Below are positions 36,498-49,027 of a stretch of 64,000 bases of DNA, piece after piece. The notes under the pieces were generated by a model that made no database searches, was not told the origin of the DNA, and saw only the letters and a list, made by a program, of their open reading frames with translations. The position numbers and the translations under genes were made by a program. How positions within the stretch are numbered: position 1 is the stretch's first letter; each line of letters starts with the position of its first letter. Source of the stretch: Trochalopteron elliotii (Eukaryota; Chordata; Aves; Passeriformes; Leiothrichidae); assembly GCA_024734555.1 (NCBI GenBank), contig JANPWX010000544.1, forward strand, positions 630,644-694,643, written 5' to 3'.

Positions 36498-37709
36498 GCT
36501 GGATTTCAACAACACGGGATTTTGATAGAAATTTTGCTTTTTTATGTGGGAAGAAGGGCTCATTTTTGTGAAAAGTGTCTTGGCAAAGCTGGGGAGGGAG
36601 CTGGGAGTGCTGGGCTACGTGCTGCTCTGATGGTCAGAGGTGCATCAGGCACACAACTGAGCACATGGCTCTTTAATTGAGTGCATAAATAACAATATAG
36701 AAGGGTCTGGGAATGCAAACAGCCCAGCTGTGATCTGTGTCTCCCACAGAGCCCATCCCACCAACCCACCTCTCCCCAGACACCTCCTTCAAAGGTGGCA
36801 GAGTCCAAAACCTTCACTTGCCAAAAAAAAGTTTGAAACTGGCAGGAACCTCTCTCAAATCCCTTCTCCACAGCTGAATTCCCATATCCTCCCGGCAAGT
36901 GCCTCATGTGCTGTGAACATTTTATTGGCTCATTCCCTGGAGCAACCTACACACAACTCCAGCCCATCCCTGCTGTGCCCTGGGGAAATGAGCCTGGAAA
37001 CTCAGGAAAACCCTTACAAACCCTCAGTCAGGCCACAACAGCGGTAGCCTGTCCAGCTAAGCAGAGGAAGGTAAAATTCAATGTGAACAGAATGGGAAAA
37101 TAACAGAAAATTGCAAGAAATTCCTTTTTTTTTCTTGTTTTTTTTCTTGTTTTCTTTTTCTTTTCTTTTTTTTTTCCTTTAAATACATTTCCAGGTGATA
37201 CTGGTTTCTTTCTTAAAATGTTTCAGATTTTCTCTTGCTGGACCATCCTGGCTTGCTGGATGCTGGACATGCTGCTTGAGCAGCTTCTTCACAGGGCTGA
37301 TCCAAGCCCAAATCCCCCCAGCCCATCCTTTCTCTCCCTGGGGAGGGAGGCAGGTTCAGCAGCAGAGTTCAGTAAAATGAGGATTTTCAGCCACACTGAG
37401 GTGATTGCAGCCAGAAAGACCAGAGCAGAGATTTAATCAGGGCAATGTGCTTTTAATTTGCTTTTTTTTTTTTCTCCCTCTTTGTAACAGGCCCACTGAA
37501 CAGCTTGGGAAGAGGAATAATTAATACATGAGGCCTGAGAGCAGCCTGGGTAGCAACTGCAGAAATTTCATTGAAAGCCAGGTTTAATTGTGCCTGCCAG
37601 CTCCCTTCCAGCAAAGTGCTGCCACACCAAGTGCTTTGGAGGGAAAAGGGGACCGTTTGCTGAACAGCTTTGATGTTCTGGGCTTGCTCAGGCTGCCCTG
37701 GAGGGCATT

Positions 37710-37938
37710 TCATAGAATCACAGGATGGTTTGGGTTGGAAGGAACCTTCAAGATCATCTCATTCTGCCCTCTGCCCTGGTCAGGGACACCTTCCACTGTC
37801 CCAGGCTGCTCCAAACCTCATCCAGCCTGGCCTTGGACACTTCCAGGGATCCAGGGGTAGCCACAGCTTCTCTGGGAACCTGTGCCAGGGTCTCAGCACC
37901 CTCACAGGGAGGAATTTCTTGCTGATATCTGATCTAAT
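37710..37938 (-). mobile_element. CR1 LINE 3' fragment (antisense)
   Basis: Opens TCATAGAATCACAGGATGG, with all the standard blocks through CACAGCTTCTCTGGGAACCT and CTCACAGGGAGGAATTTCTT to TGATCTAATGG. A typical ~230-base 5'-truncated tail. Confidence 0.95.
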
Positions 37939-40408
37939 GGATAGATTTTTTTTTTCTCTGCTGGGGAGCCACAGAGAGCTCCAACTTCTCTGTCTCAGTG
38001 TATGAGATGAAAACTGGGATGAGATACTGGGGAAGTATCCATGTGGCCTGAACCCAGAGCAGCACAGAGCTTTAAAGGACAAAGAAAATAATGACTCAAG
38101 GTCTTGCCACAGGCTTAGAGGAAAAACTTGATGTTGTTCTCTTCAGTCTTTTCAAAAACTGAACAGGGTCATTTTTCTGTAGAGCAGTGGGGGTTTTTTG
38201 TTGATGAAAATCTAGACGGTTCTGAACTCCTTCAAAAAATACAAAATTCCCTTTCTCCCTTTTTGCAAGCCAAAGTTGCTGGATGAGTTAAAATGAGATT
38301 CACCAACATCAGTCCTCTGATCTGTATTTTATGAAGAATAAACTCACCTTCAAAACTCTCCTGGCTCTAGGCAAACCTGTAGGAAGCAAACAAGTGAGAA
38401 ATTTTTGCCTTCTGATAGTTATGCCGTCATCGACATCTTATTTTATTAAAATTATGACCTATCATAACTACAGATTGCCCTCCACCTGCCCCAATAGTCC
38501 CTTTCCAGGCTGTGTTGTCAGAGCCCTTAGGAAGGGATCTGCCTTTCCCCTGCCCACTCTGCATTTGCCCTGAAAAGTCTGTAAGTCTCTGGAGCATTTA
38601 AATCATGGAAGAGAAGAGGAAGGCCAGGAGCTCGTTGTGCTGCACAGAGAATATTGGTTTTCTTTGAATATTGTTTTTCTTTGCACTGTTTTCTTCTGAT
38701 GCCAGGGAAGGCAGTTTTGCTCCCCCTTCAACCCTTGTGTTTCATGAGCTCTCTGCAGTTCTGGAACAGAAATCAGCTCCCAGGAGACATTTTAAGAGTA
38801 AATGCTCCCAAATTTGCTGGCAGGAGCCTGTTACCAGTAACACAGCAGCTCTGAGGCCCACAGTGCAGGATTGCAGCTCTAACTCAGGGTGAAGCAGTGG
38901 TTGGGTGTGAGTGATGCAGCAGCAGCTCCACGGCTGTGTGAACCCTGGCAGGAGGCACTGCAGGAGCTGCATTTCCCTCTGATCCCAGAGGAAAAGCAGA
39001 AACTCCCCCCCGCCCAGGTCTTTAATTAACGCCTGGATAATGAGAAATCTCAGTGTGGAAACATTCCAGCAGCACAGGGCAGAGTTAACACTCATTTCCC
39101 AGGGTTGGGTCCTGCCAGTGCTGGGTCCTCCCAGCTGCACAAGCTCCAGCACTGTCTGCTCCTCAAGGAATTGGCACTTTGGAATTCCCAGTCAAGGCTT
39201 CCCCACCGGCCGTGCTGGCACCGTGCTGCTGCTTGGCTCAGGCTCCCAAACCCAAACTGGGAGGGGAAGACCAGGACAGAGAGCACCAACTGTGCTGGCA
39301 ACCTGGAGGCAGATGCATCATCCAGGGAGGAAATAACATTCAGTGGTTTGTCTGGGGACAGGGCTCCAAATTTTCTCCGTGCTGCCTGAGCTCAGTCAGT
39401 GACTGTGACAAATGTTCCTGGGTGGCATCAGCTTTTCCTGACATCCTCGAGCCACTTTGTGAAGCCTGCCCTGCTTCAGATGGGCATCAAAACCCAGAGC
39501 AAGGCTGGCTGGCTGAGGATTCTTGTCTGGAGAACTGGGAAATTATAACAGCAAAGGAAATTACAGCAGAGCCAAAAAAATGCGATTTTTGAGCAAGATG
39601 TTGTTACCTGCGAAACCCAGGTGGGCCCTTCCCTCCCCCCACCCCTCCCACTGCAGGGTACAGTCTCCTGCTGCAGCAGTAATATCATTTTGTGTTCAAA
39701 CAGACCTTTTTAAAGGAGGAAATAGCTCATTTCCACCTTGAGGAGAAAATGGAGGTCAGTTGTCCAGGGTCACACGGTGAGGCTTGGCAGATGAGGGATG
39801 TGGGCTGCCAGGTCCCCAGCCAGGCTCTCATCCCTCCCAGCCAAATTGCTGGTGACTCAGTCCTTTTTTTCCATTTCCTTCTGGACCTCCAGCAGTTGTG
39901 AGCAGTGGGGCTAAGGCCAGTGTGATCCCCAGACCCAGAGCCTAAAATCAGGTTTTTCAGTTCCTAAATTCTCGGGTAGATTAGGAAGTAATTTTTGTTG
40001 TCATATTTAGGTTCATTAGTAGCCTGTCAGATAAATTATCTCTGATCTCACTGATGACATTTGGTTGGGCTCCAGCTCCAAGCAAACCACAACTCTGCTG
40101 GTGGCTGACTGTGTTATTCCCAGCCAGTTGTCAGCAGGAGAAGAAAAATCATTACAAATTTTGTCACTTCCATTTGGTCCAGATTGGACAAACTGTGGTG
40201 GAAACTTTAATGTCTCATGAAAACAGAGCCATTGACTAGAAGTGGCATTTGCTGGCTTGTCCTCTCTGTGCTCTTTAGAGTCATCTCTGAGTTGTTTCTG
40301 AGCAGCAAGGGTTGGAGTTGGAAAAGCTGTCTGCTGGCAAACAAGATCACCCTTCACCTGGGTGTCAGAGTTCCTATAAAAACTGGATTTAAACTAAAAG
40401 AAAAGTGA
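37939..40408. other. unique non-coding sequence
   Basis: No gene or repeat was recognised. The frames here are short and overlap on both strands. Confidence 0.4.
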
Positions 40409-40639
40409 TTTAGATTAGATATGGGGAAGGAATTGTTCCCTGTGAGGGTGGGGAGGCCATGGGACAGCTGTGGCAGGAGCTGGTAGCTGCCTCTGGATCC
40501 CTGGAAGTGTCCAAGGCCAGGTTGGATGGGATTTGGAGCAGCCTGGGACAGTGGAAGGTGTCCCTGCCCATGGCAGAGAGTGAAAACAAGATGAACTTTA
40601 GACTTCCTGCCAACCCAAACCATTCTGTGATTCTCTGAT
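40409..40639 (+). mobile_element. CR1 LINE 3' fragment (sense)
   Basis: Starts TTAGATTAGATATGGGGAAG and ends in CCAACCCAAACCATTCTGTG followed by ATTCTCTGATT, the sense 3' terminus. Intermediate blocks (CCAAGGCCAGGTTGGATGGG, CAGTGGAAGGTGTCCCTGCC) are intact. Confidence 0.95.
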
Positions 40640-40669
40640 TTAACCATCAATGTGTGGTTTCAGGGAGAC

Positions 40670-40930
40670 AAAATGAAAGCCAGAAATTATCAGAGTCTTC
40701 TGCCTTTTAATTTATTTGTGACCAATGAGTGACTCGTCGTTACAACCCGCTCCCATTTTAAAGAGCATTTTGGCAGGTTTCCACCCCACTAATACCATAT
40801 AGATAATTCTCTCACAATGTACCATAGATAATGCAATTATCCTAGAGTTTCCATAGACATGTTTTATATTATCTACTTAAAATAATCCTGTTTCCCTGCT
40901 GTAATCTAATCTAGCTGTGACTTGGTGTGC
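40670..40930. promoter_or_regulatory. candidate conserved non-coding element
   Basis: Unique AT-rich block just after the CR1 terminus, with CTTTTAATTTATTTGTG, ATGCAATTATCC, AGATAATTC and GACTCGTCGTTAC (retained CpGs). Weak evidence based on composition only. Confidence 0.2.
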
Positions 40931-41100
40931 CCTAAACAAGATATGTGGTTGAAGGCAGGATAGAAATACTAAACAAGGGGAGGACAGGTGCTGTACCCTT
41001 GTTTTTCAATTGAGACACGATGGATTCAGAGTAGATTCAATGCTGCATCTGCCTTGGGTGGTACATTTGTGGGACAGTGAATATTTTAAAGGCACTGCTG

Positions 41101-41745
41101 ATCACAGAATCAGAGAAATATTAAAGTTGGAGGAGCCCTCTGTGATCATCGAGTCAAACCATTAAGCTGACACTGCCAGCCCAGCACTAAACCATGTTCC
41201 TAAAGCACCACATCCACACATCTTGAACACTTCCAGGGACAGTGATTCAACCACCTCCCTTGTGGGTTTTTTATCTTCTTTTCTTCTGTTAGAGCCAAGA
41301 TTAATGCACAGGAGATGCAGTTTTTGTGCTCAGACTCACTTGTTTATTAATTCTTATCTATAGCACAGTCTCACCAGTTGTGAGCTCCAATTAACAAGGT
41401 GGAAAATGGATGCTTCTAACTCTTCCCAAGGTCTTTTAAGTGCTAATTACCCAATAATGAGATGACATCTATATTATTTATACTTTAAACCCAATAACCA
41501 AATACCAAAGGTCTGCAATGTGGACCTTTTCACCCAATTACAAAAAAAAACACCCAAAACCATGAAGAAGATGATAAAGAGGAAGGACTTAGACAATGCC
41601 CTAAATCCTCCATATTGCTTTATATATATTACTACAGTCTAAAGCCTCAAATTTTCAGCTTCCAGGGTTTCAACACTCCCTGAGCATCCTGTTCCAATGC
41701 CTGACCACCCTCTCAGGTGAAGAAATTTTTCTTCCCCAAGCTCAG
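41101..41745 (-). mobile_element. CR1 LINE fragment (antisense), split by an LTR
   Basis: CR1 sequence runs from ATCACAGAATCAGAGAAATA to CAACCACCTCCCT at 41260, is interrupted by LTR A1, and resumes at 41676 with CTCCCTGAGCATCCTGTTCC through CTGACCACCCTCTCAGGTG. Removing the LTR and one CTCCCT restores continuous CR1 order, so CR1 predates the LTR. Confidence 0.9.
41261..41675 (-). mobile_element. solo LTR, family A copy 1 (internally deleted), inserted in CR1
   Basis: On the minus strand the element begins TGTTGAAACC and ends CCCACA. Six-base target-site duplications CTCCCT flank it at 41255-41260 and 41676-41681. A polyadenylation hexamer (TTTATT on plus, 41343-41348) lies about 85 bases from its 3' end. 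At 415 bases it lacks roughly 180 bases near its 5' end compared with copy 2. No retroviral internal sequence adjoins it. The 6-bp duplication fits a beta/ERVK-type or alpha-type integrase. Confidence 0.9.
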
Positions 41746-42751
41746 AAAGATCAAAGCAGCTGCTGGAAGAGTGTGACTGAGCCCTTTAGTCAGTGCAGCA
41801 GCTCATGGCTTTGGGAAGAGGGCAGTGGAATCTGTGGCTCTGAAGGGTTATTCCTGCTTCAGAGGCATGCAGGACCTGCCAAAAATCTGTGAGAAAAGGT
41901 GGTGAACCAATGTTCATGGCCTCAACCATGAACAATGGTTGGTCCAAGGTTGAACCAACCTTCCCCTGGCATCCAGCTGGCCCTGCTGGTGTGCAGGGCG
42001 TGCAGAGGGGTGAGCACTCTGAGGAGCATCCTCCAGCAGCTCCTTGGCACTGCCAGAACTCAGCTTTCCCTTCAGCTCTGCTGGCACCACAATAAACACA
42101 GCTCCACCACCCCCAGAGAACAGGAAGGGCCCAATGCAAAGCAAAACATGAACAGTTATTAGTATTGGAATAAGATTTGATGATATGGTTAGCAGGTTAA
42201 ATAAGGATTGGTGGGGTTTAGCTGCCAAGCTGGATGTGTTTGCTGTGGGAAGCACACATTCCTCACATTTCTTGTGCTGGAAATCTGAGTGAAATGTGAA
42301 ATGTCCTGTGCCATACCCAAGGAGTTCCCAGGTGATGTGAAAAATTCCCCCATCTGCACCACAAAATAGGTTTGAGCAGTTTTGTTCCTTTATCATCCTC
42401 TAATGATCTGTGTGCTGCAAAATTAATTTGTATTGGGCTGAAAACCTGGATGGGCCTTCAGCATCTGTCAAAACTTCCCAGTCCAACATCTGCCCTCTGC
42501 AAGCACAGGCATCCATCACTTTTCTCCCCTCTCTGTCTTCAAAGCATCTTATCATGGATGGGCAGTTTGGAAGTTTGGAAATTCAGATGGTTTATATGGG
42601 AAGAAAGAAAATCCCTTGTTTACATAACAGACCAGATTCTACCTTGAATTTTTCATGGACCCTGTGTCCCCACTGGGTTACACATCTGGTGGGGCCTCAG
42701 CTCAAGTGCCCTCAGGTGGGGTCAGTGCCACAACTCCTGTCCCCAAGGCGG
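41746..42751. other. unique non-coding sequence
   Basis: No gene was recognised between the CR1 fragment and LTR-like element B. Confidence 0.4.
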
Positions 42752-43339
42752 TGTGAAAAAAGAGTTTTACCTTCTTAGAAAAATTTATAAGTTTAATAAA
42801 AAATAAAAAATAGACAGTTAGGAGACAGAAAAGCAAAAGTTTCAGCTGGGGTGCTTTACTAGAAGGCACTCCTTTACTCTTTTGAATTTTATGTTTTAAG
42901 GATCACTGTGTTACATATTCAATAGATCCTAATGCATGGTTCAAACATTCTTTTTGGGTTTGATCTGTTTCAATTCTCCCTCCAATCATTTTATCTGGTA
43001 GATCCATCTGTAGGTGGCTCCACTTCATCTGGTGACATGGGTCTCACAAATTCTTCTCCTGAGGTTTTTGGTCATCTTCATTTGGATAAGAAACAGAAAG
43101 TCAGCAGTCTTTATGTAGGAATGCAGGGTAACCCTCCATACTTTCTGGTTTGATCAGTTTAGATATTACAAAGAGAAAAAAACCTATTCTTTTTACTGTT
43201 AACACTACGTTACAATGAGAAAATATACATTTATCACCTTTTTAAAGTCTATTAATAAAAGATAATACAGTACAATTATACATAGAGTATTCATTTTAAT
43301 ATTTGTGAAAAGCCAACTATATAATATGCATTTATAACA
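42752..43339. mobile_element. LTR-like element, family B (588 bp)
   Basis: An AT-rich block with TG/CA termini (TGTGAAAAAAGAG to TTATAACA), flanked by GCGG at 42748-42751 and GCAG at 43340-43343. This could be a 4-bp target-site duplication with one CpG transition. Composition and internal motifs (AAATTTATAAGTTTAATAAA; TAATGCATGGTTCAAACATT) resemble avian retroviral LTRs as I recall them. No internal genes adjoin it and no second copy lies in the window. Orientation is unresolved, probably minus. Confidence 0.5.
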
Positions 43340-46300
43340 GCAGGGACTCCCTTTTGTGCCCAGGGCACTGAGCTCTATCAGTCAAAATTCTGAGAATGGG
43401 CACTCATTCCTCCTGCCTTGAGCCACACAACCCACAAATGAGCTTCCCTTGTAGACATGTATATTTTATAGGCAAACATTCAGGCTGCAAACTCCAACCA
43501 TCCTTTAGAGCTGTTGTTACAGCTGAAAAATCTGATGGATGCGGGAGGGCTCGCAGGTATAATACAAGCAGTGGTTTTGCCAGAGTTTAAAGTCAGATTA
43601 GTCAATATAAATGGAGGGCCTGCTTGTGCTTGTAGCATCAGAGATGCATCATCTGTTCAAGCTTCTGAGGGCCCTGCTCAGCCAGGCACTGGAGTGTGTG
43701 CTCACTGTGTGCTCAGCTGCAGGAACGTGAGTCCCATCCCTGCTCCCTCTGGGATTCCTGGCTGTGCTTAGAGATAAAAACATCCCCAAGGTGGCTTAAA
43801 TATTCCATGAGCAGGGACGGACTGGAGTTTTAAACAGGTTTTTAAGTTTCAAGATCTTCCTGTTTGTGTGGAGGAGGCTGAGTACCCAGCCCTGCTGTCA
43901 CCTCTCCACCTCCAAAAGCCACATTTATCCCCTTCTGTCTGAGCAGGCTGATACCTGCCTTGGACTGTGATTTCCACTTGAATCCATTCAGCCAGGGTTT
44001 GGCTTCCCTGGGCTTCAGTGTCCCAGTCCAAGCATACAATTTGTTAACTTCCCTCGATTAGAAAGCTGGTTTTCCCCANACCATCACAGAGCTCGTCCTG
44101 CAGGTCTCTCTCTGGTCTAGCACCAGAAATTGGAGGATTTATGGCTTTTGCAAGTTGTCTCTGATCAGGGCAGGTTTACAAGAGTGGATATAAACATGAA
44201 CACTCTGTGATGAGCCAATAATGGAAGCATCTCCGTGAAAAAGGAGAAGAATGTACAAATGGTTGAGCAAGCAATGAGCAGTTTGAAAAAGCAGAGGCAG
44301 CAGCCAAAAATCCTGCTGCATGCTGGTGTTTCGGATGCTGGTTGTCACACACAGCAACCCAGCCAGGTAATTTGCTGCCTTTAGCACTGAAACAACTTCA
44401 TTTTTCTTGCCTGAAGTGTTATCTTGGTGCCAACTGCTCTTGTAGTGCCTCTGTTGTGCCCTGCCTCCCATCAGCCATGCTGCTCTGCTGTGGGCAAATG
44501 TCAGTTTGAGAGATCCCACAATCCACTACTGCCCCAATTCATCCAAATTCTTCCAGCTACTTCAGTTATAGGATTGGAAAGGGCAGAGAGAGCCTCAAAT
44601 TTAATATCCAAGTCACATAACACATGTTAAAGAGCTTGGAGAGTTAAGCCAGCTTCAGCTACCCTGCTTTAATTTTTTAAATGCCAAAGCTCCCCAGAAA
44701 GCATCTTTCAGAGGAGGATACCTACTTAAATCCTAAACACTCTGATAAAAATGCTATTTAAAATATTGGGATATATGAAACAGAGGCACTTGAAAGTGAA
44801 TAAAACATTCAGCAAAGTAATTGTGCACACACATAAAACACTCACCCCATGCACACTCCACTGGTTTTGCGTTCTAAGCTTCAAATGATGGCCCATGAAT
44901 TGATGCTGAATATAATGCGAAGGTTATGAAATTAAATAAAGTACAGTAGCAAAAAAAAAAAAAAAAACCCAAACCCAAACTCTATAAATAAACCCTGCCT
45001 GCTGTCCTGAGCTGTCCCCTAAACACACGTTCTTGTTCCACCCATGAATTGTAGTGGCTGGTATACCGTCCATCAGGGATTTAATTTCATTATTTCATCA
45101 AGGGAAGATCATAAAACCTGATTTTACAGCTACTGTAGAGAGGCTGAAAAGTGCCCAGAGAGGAGATGGAGTAGGCTGTTATTCCTGATTGACTCGAGCC
45201 AGTTAGATTGATTTCATCATGAGGGGAATATTTATTAATGTCTTCTATGCCACTAAATAACCAGAATGATTTAGAGTCTGTGCCTGTGATACAGAAATTC
45301 ATCCCTGCCCTCAGCAGCATCAGGCCTGGTGAGCCTGAGGAGTCCAGATCCCTCTGCAAGGGGGAGATTTTCATTTGTAGCACATTTAGCATAAAATGTC
45401 GCTGTATTTTCTGCCCCATCTTCACACTCAGCCTCTTTTAGAGGCCACCTTGTGTATAAAATTAACTTCTACCTCATCTGCACCTTCAAACTTAGTGGAA
45501 AAGGTTGGGTGAGTTGCCTGGATGGCCCCAGATCTCATTCCAAATGCATCTTCACAAAGATACTGAAATAAATGACGAAGAAAAGCCAGCCCAAACTGGC
45601 TCTAAATCCAGCTGCTGTCGAACTGCTTGAGAAATGTAACTTAGGAACCTTTATTTTAAAATAAAACCAGACATCTGATGTTTTTCTCTTCTTAATTTAA
45701 TCCTCATGGCCATCCCTTGAGCCTTCCTGCAGATGCCCAGCTCAGATCCCAGAGGTGATGGATTGTCTGTCCCTGCTGTGAAGGGCAGCTCTGCTGCTCT
45801 AAACCAGAACTGTCCAACAGGTTCAAGCTGACCCTTTTTTTCCTTTCACCTTTGAAAGTATTAAATCGAATATTAATATTAATATGGGGTCTAATTTTTG
45901 GACTTCTTGTTCCCTGCTCACCAGGTGCAAACTGGGCTGGACCACAGCAGGGGTAAGAGGGGCAAAGCTCAGCTTTCTCTCTTCTTTCAGTCTCCATAAC
46001 CTCTCCACCTTTCCAGTCTGGATTTTATTCCATGACAACTGGCACATGACAGCCTGGCTCCTGCAGGGAAGCAGTGAGGGAATGTCTTCCTCAGGCAAAT
46101 AGGGGATTTTGCCCTGCCCAGGATCTGTCAGTGCCTCAGCATTGTCCTCTGCTCCACAGGACAGGCAGGTTCACCTTCCTGTGCTCCTGTTCCTGAACTG
46201 GAGGATGAGTTTCCCTGCTGGAATGGCAGGAGAGGGTTACAAAGAGCACTGGATGGTTTGATTCCCTTAAGGACCTCTTTAGGGTGACACTGAGAAGGCA

Positions 46301-46794
46301 GCAGGACCAGCCCAAGTCCTTTGGCTCCAAGCCAAGCCCAGGCAATGCCAGTCCCAGGGATTTCTGTGATGGTTTCCTTGACTCACAGACAGAGACTCTG
46401 CCAGAAATCCTATCAAAACCCCCACTTTTGTGTTGAGAATTGAAGGCTCAGGGCAGCGTTACCAACCCAGGTTTAATTTAGAATCTCCTGACAAGCTGGT
46501 GCCACTTAAGTGACTAAGTTCCATTACTGTCTGCCCTTGCAGTTAATGTTTCAAATATTTCTGTATTTCCATCAACCATTGCCAGACTTCTTTTTTCTCT
46601 TATTGTGCCACGTGCTGGAAGCATCCCCTCAAAGGGCAAATTCAGAACCTAATCTTGTAATGAAAAAGCTTCAAAATGGCCTCAGGTTTGAATACATTAA
46701 AAATGAAGATAAAATTCCTGTTGGCATTTGAACAAGCTGCGTTGATCCCTGAGCCACCCTGTGCCCATAGCTTGTCCTGGAACTTCTGCTTTAC
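43340..46794. other. unique non-coding sequence
   Basis: No gene was recognised. There is one ambiguous base at 44079, a 17-base A run at 44951-44967 followed by CCCAAACCCAAAC, and AT-rich non-repetitive sequence at 44740-45250. Confidence 0.4.
44951..44980. repeat. A-rich simple repeat
   Basis: An uninterrupted A17 followed by CCCAAACCCAAAC. An AAATAAAG hexamer context lies just upstream. This could be a retroposed 3' end, but no target-site duplication was found. Confidence 0.7.
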
Positions 46795-47218
46795 TCATAG
46801 AATCATGGAATGGTTTAGGTTGGAAGGAACCTTCAAGATCATCCCATTTCATCCCCCTGCCCTGGGCAGGGACACCTCCCACTATCCCAGGTTGCTCCAA
46901 ATCCCATCCAACCTGGCCTTGGGCACTTCCAGGGATCCAGGGGCAGACACAGCCTCTCTGGGCACCCTGTGCCAGGGTCTCAACACCCTCACAGGGAAGG
47001 ATTTCTTCTTAAAATCTAATCTAAACCTCCCCTTTTTCATTCCCCCTTGTCCTGTCCCTCCATCCCTTGTCCCCAGTCCCTCTCCAGCTCTCCTGGAGCC
47101 CCTTTAGACCCTGGAAGGGGCTCTGAACTCTCCCTGGAGCCTTCTCCAGGTGAACATTCCCAGCTCCCCCTGCCTGGCTCCAGAGCAGAGGGCTCCAGCC
47201 CTCAGAGCAGCTCTCTGG
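46795..47218 (-). mobile_element. CR1 LINE 3' fragment (antisense), one of the longest in the window
   Basis: Opens TCATAGAATCATGGAATGG, has every terminal block, and continues past CTAATCTAAACCTCCCC into CTTGTCCTGTCCCTCC and CTGGAGCCTTCTCCAGGTG, which are further inside the element. About 420 bases; relatively well preserved. Confidence 0.93.
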
Positions 47219-48417
47219 AGGTGCAGATTATGGGCTGTAACACTCAAATGAATCCTGAGCTCTAAACATGGATCAGGACCCCCAGAGCAAAGTTTCTTAT
47301 CTGGCTTTGATGATTGGCAGCCCAAACTGCTTCTGCTCTGAGGAGACCAAAGCTGAAACTGAGCTGTCAAATCATTAAACCAGATCAGGCTTTGATTCAG
47401 GTTTCCAGCCCAGCCAGCCCTGTCCATCCCAGCTCTGCTGTGCATTCACTCTCCTGGTGGAGGAGATAGATGTATTTTTTTCAGGAATGAGCAGTACTTT
47501 GGTATTAAAATGTGGCACAGCCCTTTCCTTTAAGGGATCTACACAAATAAGAGGGATCTCTGAGGAGAACTATCCAAACCAAGAGGTCAGCAGGGAAGCA
47601 GAAGAGCTCAGGTACCCAAAAGCAGCCCAGGGCATGGCTGGGATTGCCTGACTGCTGGTAAGATGAAATTGTTCAGAGAATAACAGCAAAAGCTTTTTCT
47701 TGTCTTTTTTGTTGTTCTCCCCCCAGTATTATTTTAATCAGTTTGGCAGCAGAAATGACTGCAAGGCATCCCTCACCAGTTTATTTCTCTTACTGGTAAA
47801 CATGTGTGAAATGACAGATGTTCCTATGGAAACTTGAGTCCTGTGGCCACTTGAAAATGAGCCCAGGGGCTTGTAACAAGTGATGTGCTCATTACCTTGC
47901 CCGTGCTGAGACAGCAGGAAATGCCCACCTGGCTTTGTGAGAGAATTTCTGAGGTGTTGATGTCTGCAGAGCACTTGGAGACCCAGCATGGAGCAGCAGT
48001 GCCAGTGTGCTGTTTGGAGCTGGGCCCTGTTCCCCGTGAGGACAGCAGCAAAGGCTGGGGCCCAAAGGTGCTTTTCAAGATTTCCAAGTGCCTGACCTTC
48101 CCATTTCAGCAATATTTAACATTGCACTCACATCCACACACATATACACAAAAACCAATAAATAAGATTTCATCGGGTTTTTTTTTTCCTGGTACTCATA
48201 CAGCTGCACTATTCTGGGAATTGCTTTATTGCAGCATTCAGGGGCAAATTAGTCTTGCCAATAATTGCTGAGTGACAAGTGTGTTGTGTTTTCTCCTCCT
48301 GGATGTTTCCATCTCTCCCTCCTCTGCATTAAAGCACAGACCAGCACTTTTTACTCACTGCTCCTCTGCACTGAGGAGCAGAGATGTGACTCCTGTCTGA
48401 CACTGTCAAGGGATATG
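47219..48417. other. unique non-coding sequence
   Basis: No gene or recognised repeat was seen. Confidence 0.4.
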
Positions 48418-48423
48418 GACACC

Positions 48424-49021
48424 TGTGATGGTTCTGGCTTCTTTTTTTCCTTGCCAAGGTTGGGATTAATACACAGGAAAGGTTGATTTCATGTTTGGAC
48501 TTGGATATTTATTGTTTCTTATCTTATCTTATTTACAGACTCACGAGGCATGAGCTCAATCTAGCAAGTTAGAGAAATGGGGTAACATGGAGTGCCTCTA
48601 ACTCTTTCCAAGGTTATTCAAGTGATAATCACCCAATAATGAGGTGACACCTGTATTATTTATATTTCTGACCCAATAATCACCACCCAAGGCCTGAAAT
48701 GCAGACCTTTCCCACCCAATTACAGAAAAACACCCAAACCCATGAAGGAGAAGGAAGAAGAACATGAAGAAGAAACACTTAGGCAATGCCCAAAGCCTTC
48801 CATCTTGACTCACACATATTACTAAATACTAAAATCTTAAATCTGAGTTTTCCACCCTGTGAGATCGCACAATACCATTCAAACTACACACCCACAGCCC
48901 CAGTGCCATCACTCAATTTTGGGAGCCTGTTCCAAGGCCTATAGTCAAATGCAGTGCCTGCCTGAGGGTCAGCACCCTCAGCTCAGAAAGCCTGAAATTT
49001 TCAGCCTGCAGGGTTCCAACA
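48424..49021 (-). mobile_element. solo LTR, family A copy 2 (598 bp)
   Basis: On the minus strand it runs TGTTGGAACCC to CCATCACA. Perfect 6-base duplications GACACC sit at 48418-48423 and 49022-49027. TTTATT at 48508-48513 (AATAAA on the element strand) lies about 85 bases from the 3' end, as expected for the R region. The body matches copies 3 and 4 throughout. This is the longest, apparently full-length copy. Its 3' end includes a pyrimidine (plus-strand) stretch that lengthens it. Confidence 0.93.
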
Positions 49022-49027
49022 GACACC

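Larger units (their letters stand above)
35335..37709. other. mostly unique non-coding sequence
   Basis: Contains the AT-rich candidate element at 35640-36060, the gap artefact at 36388-36497 and a T-rich low-complexity tract at 37118-37185. No gene was recognised. Confidence 0.4.
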
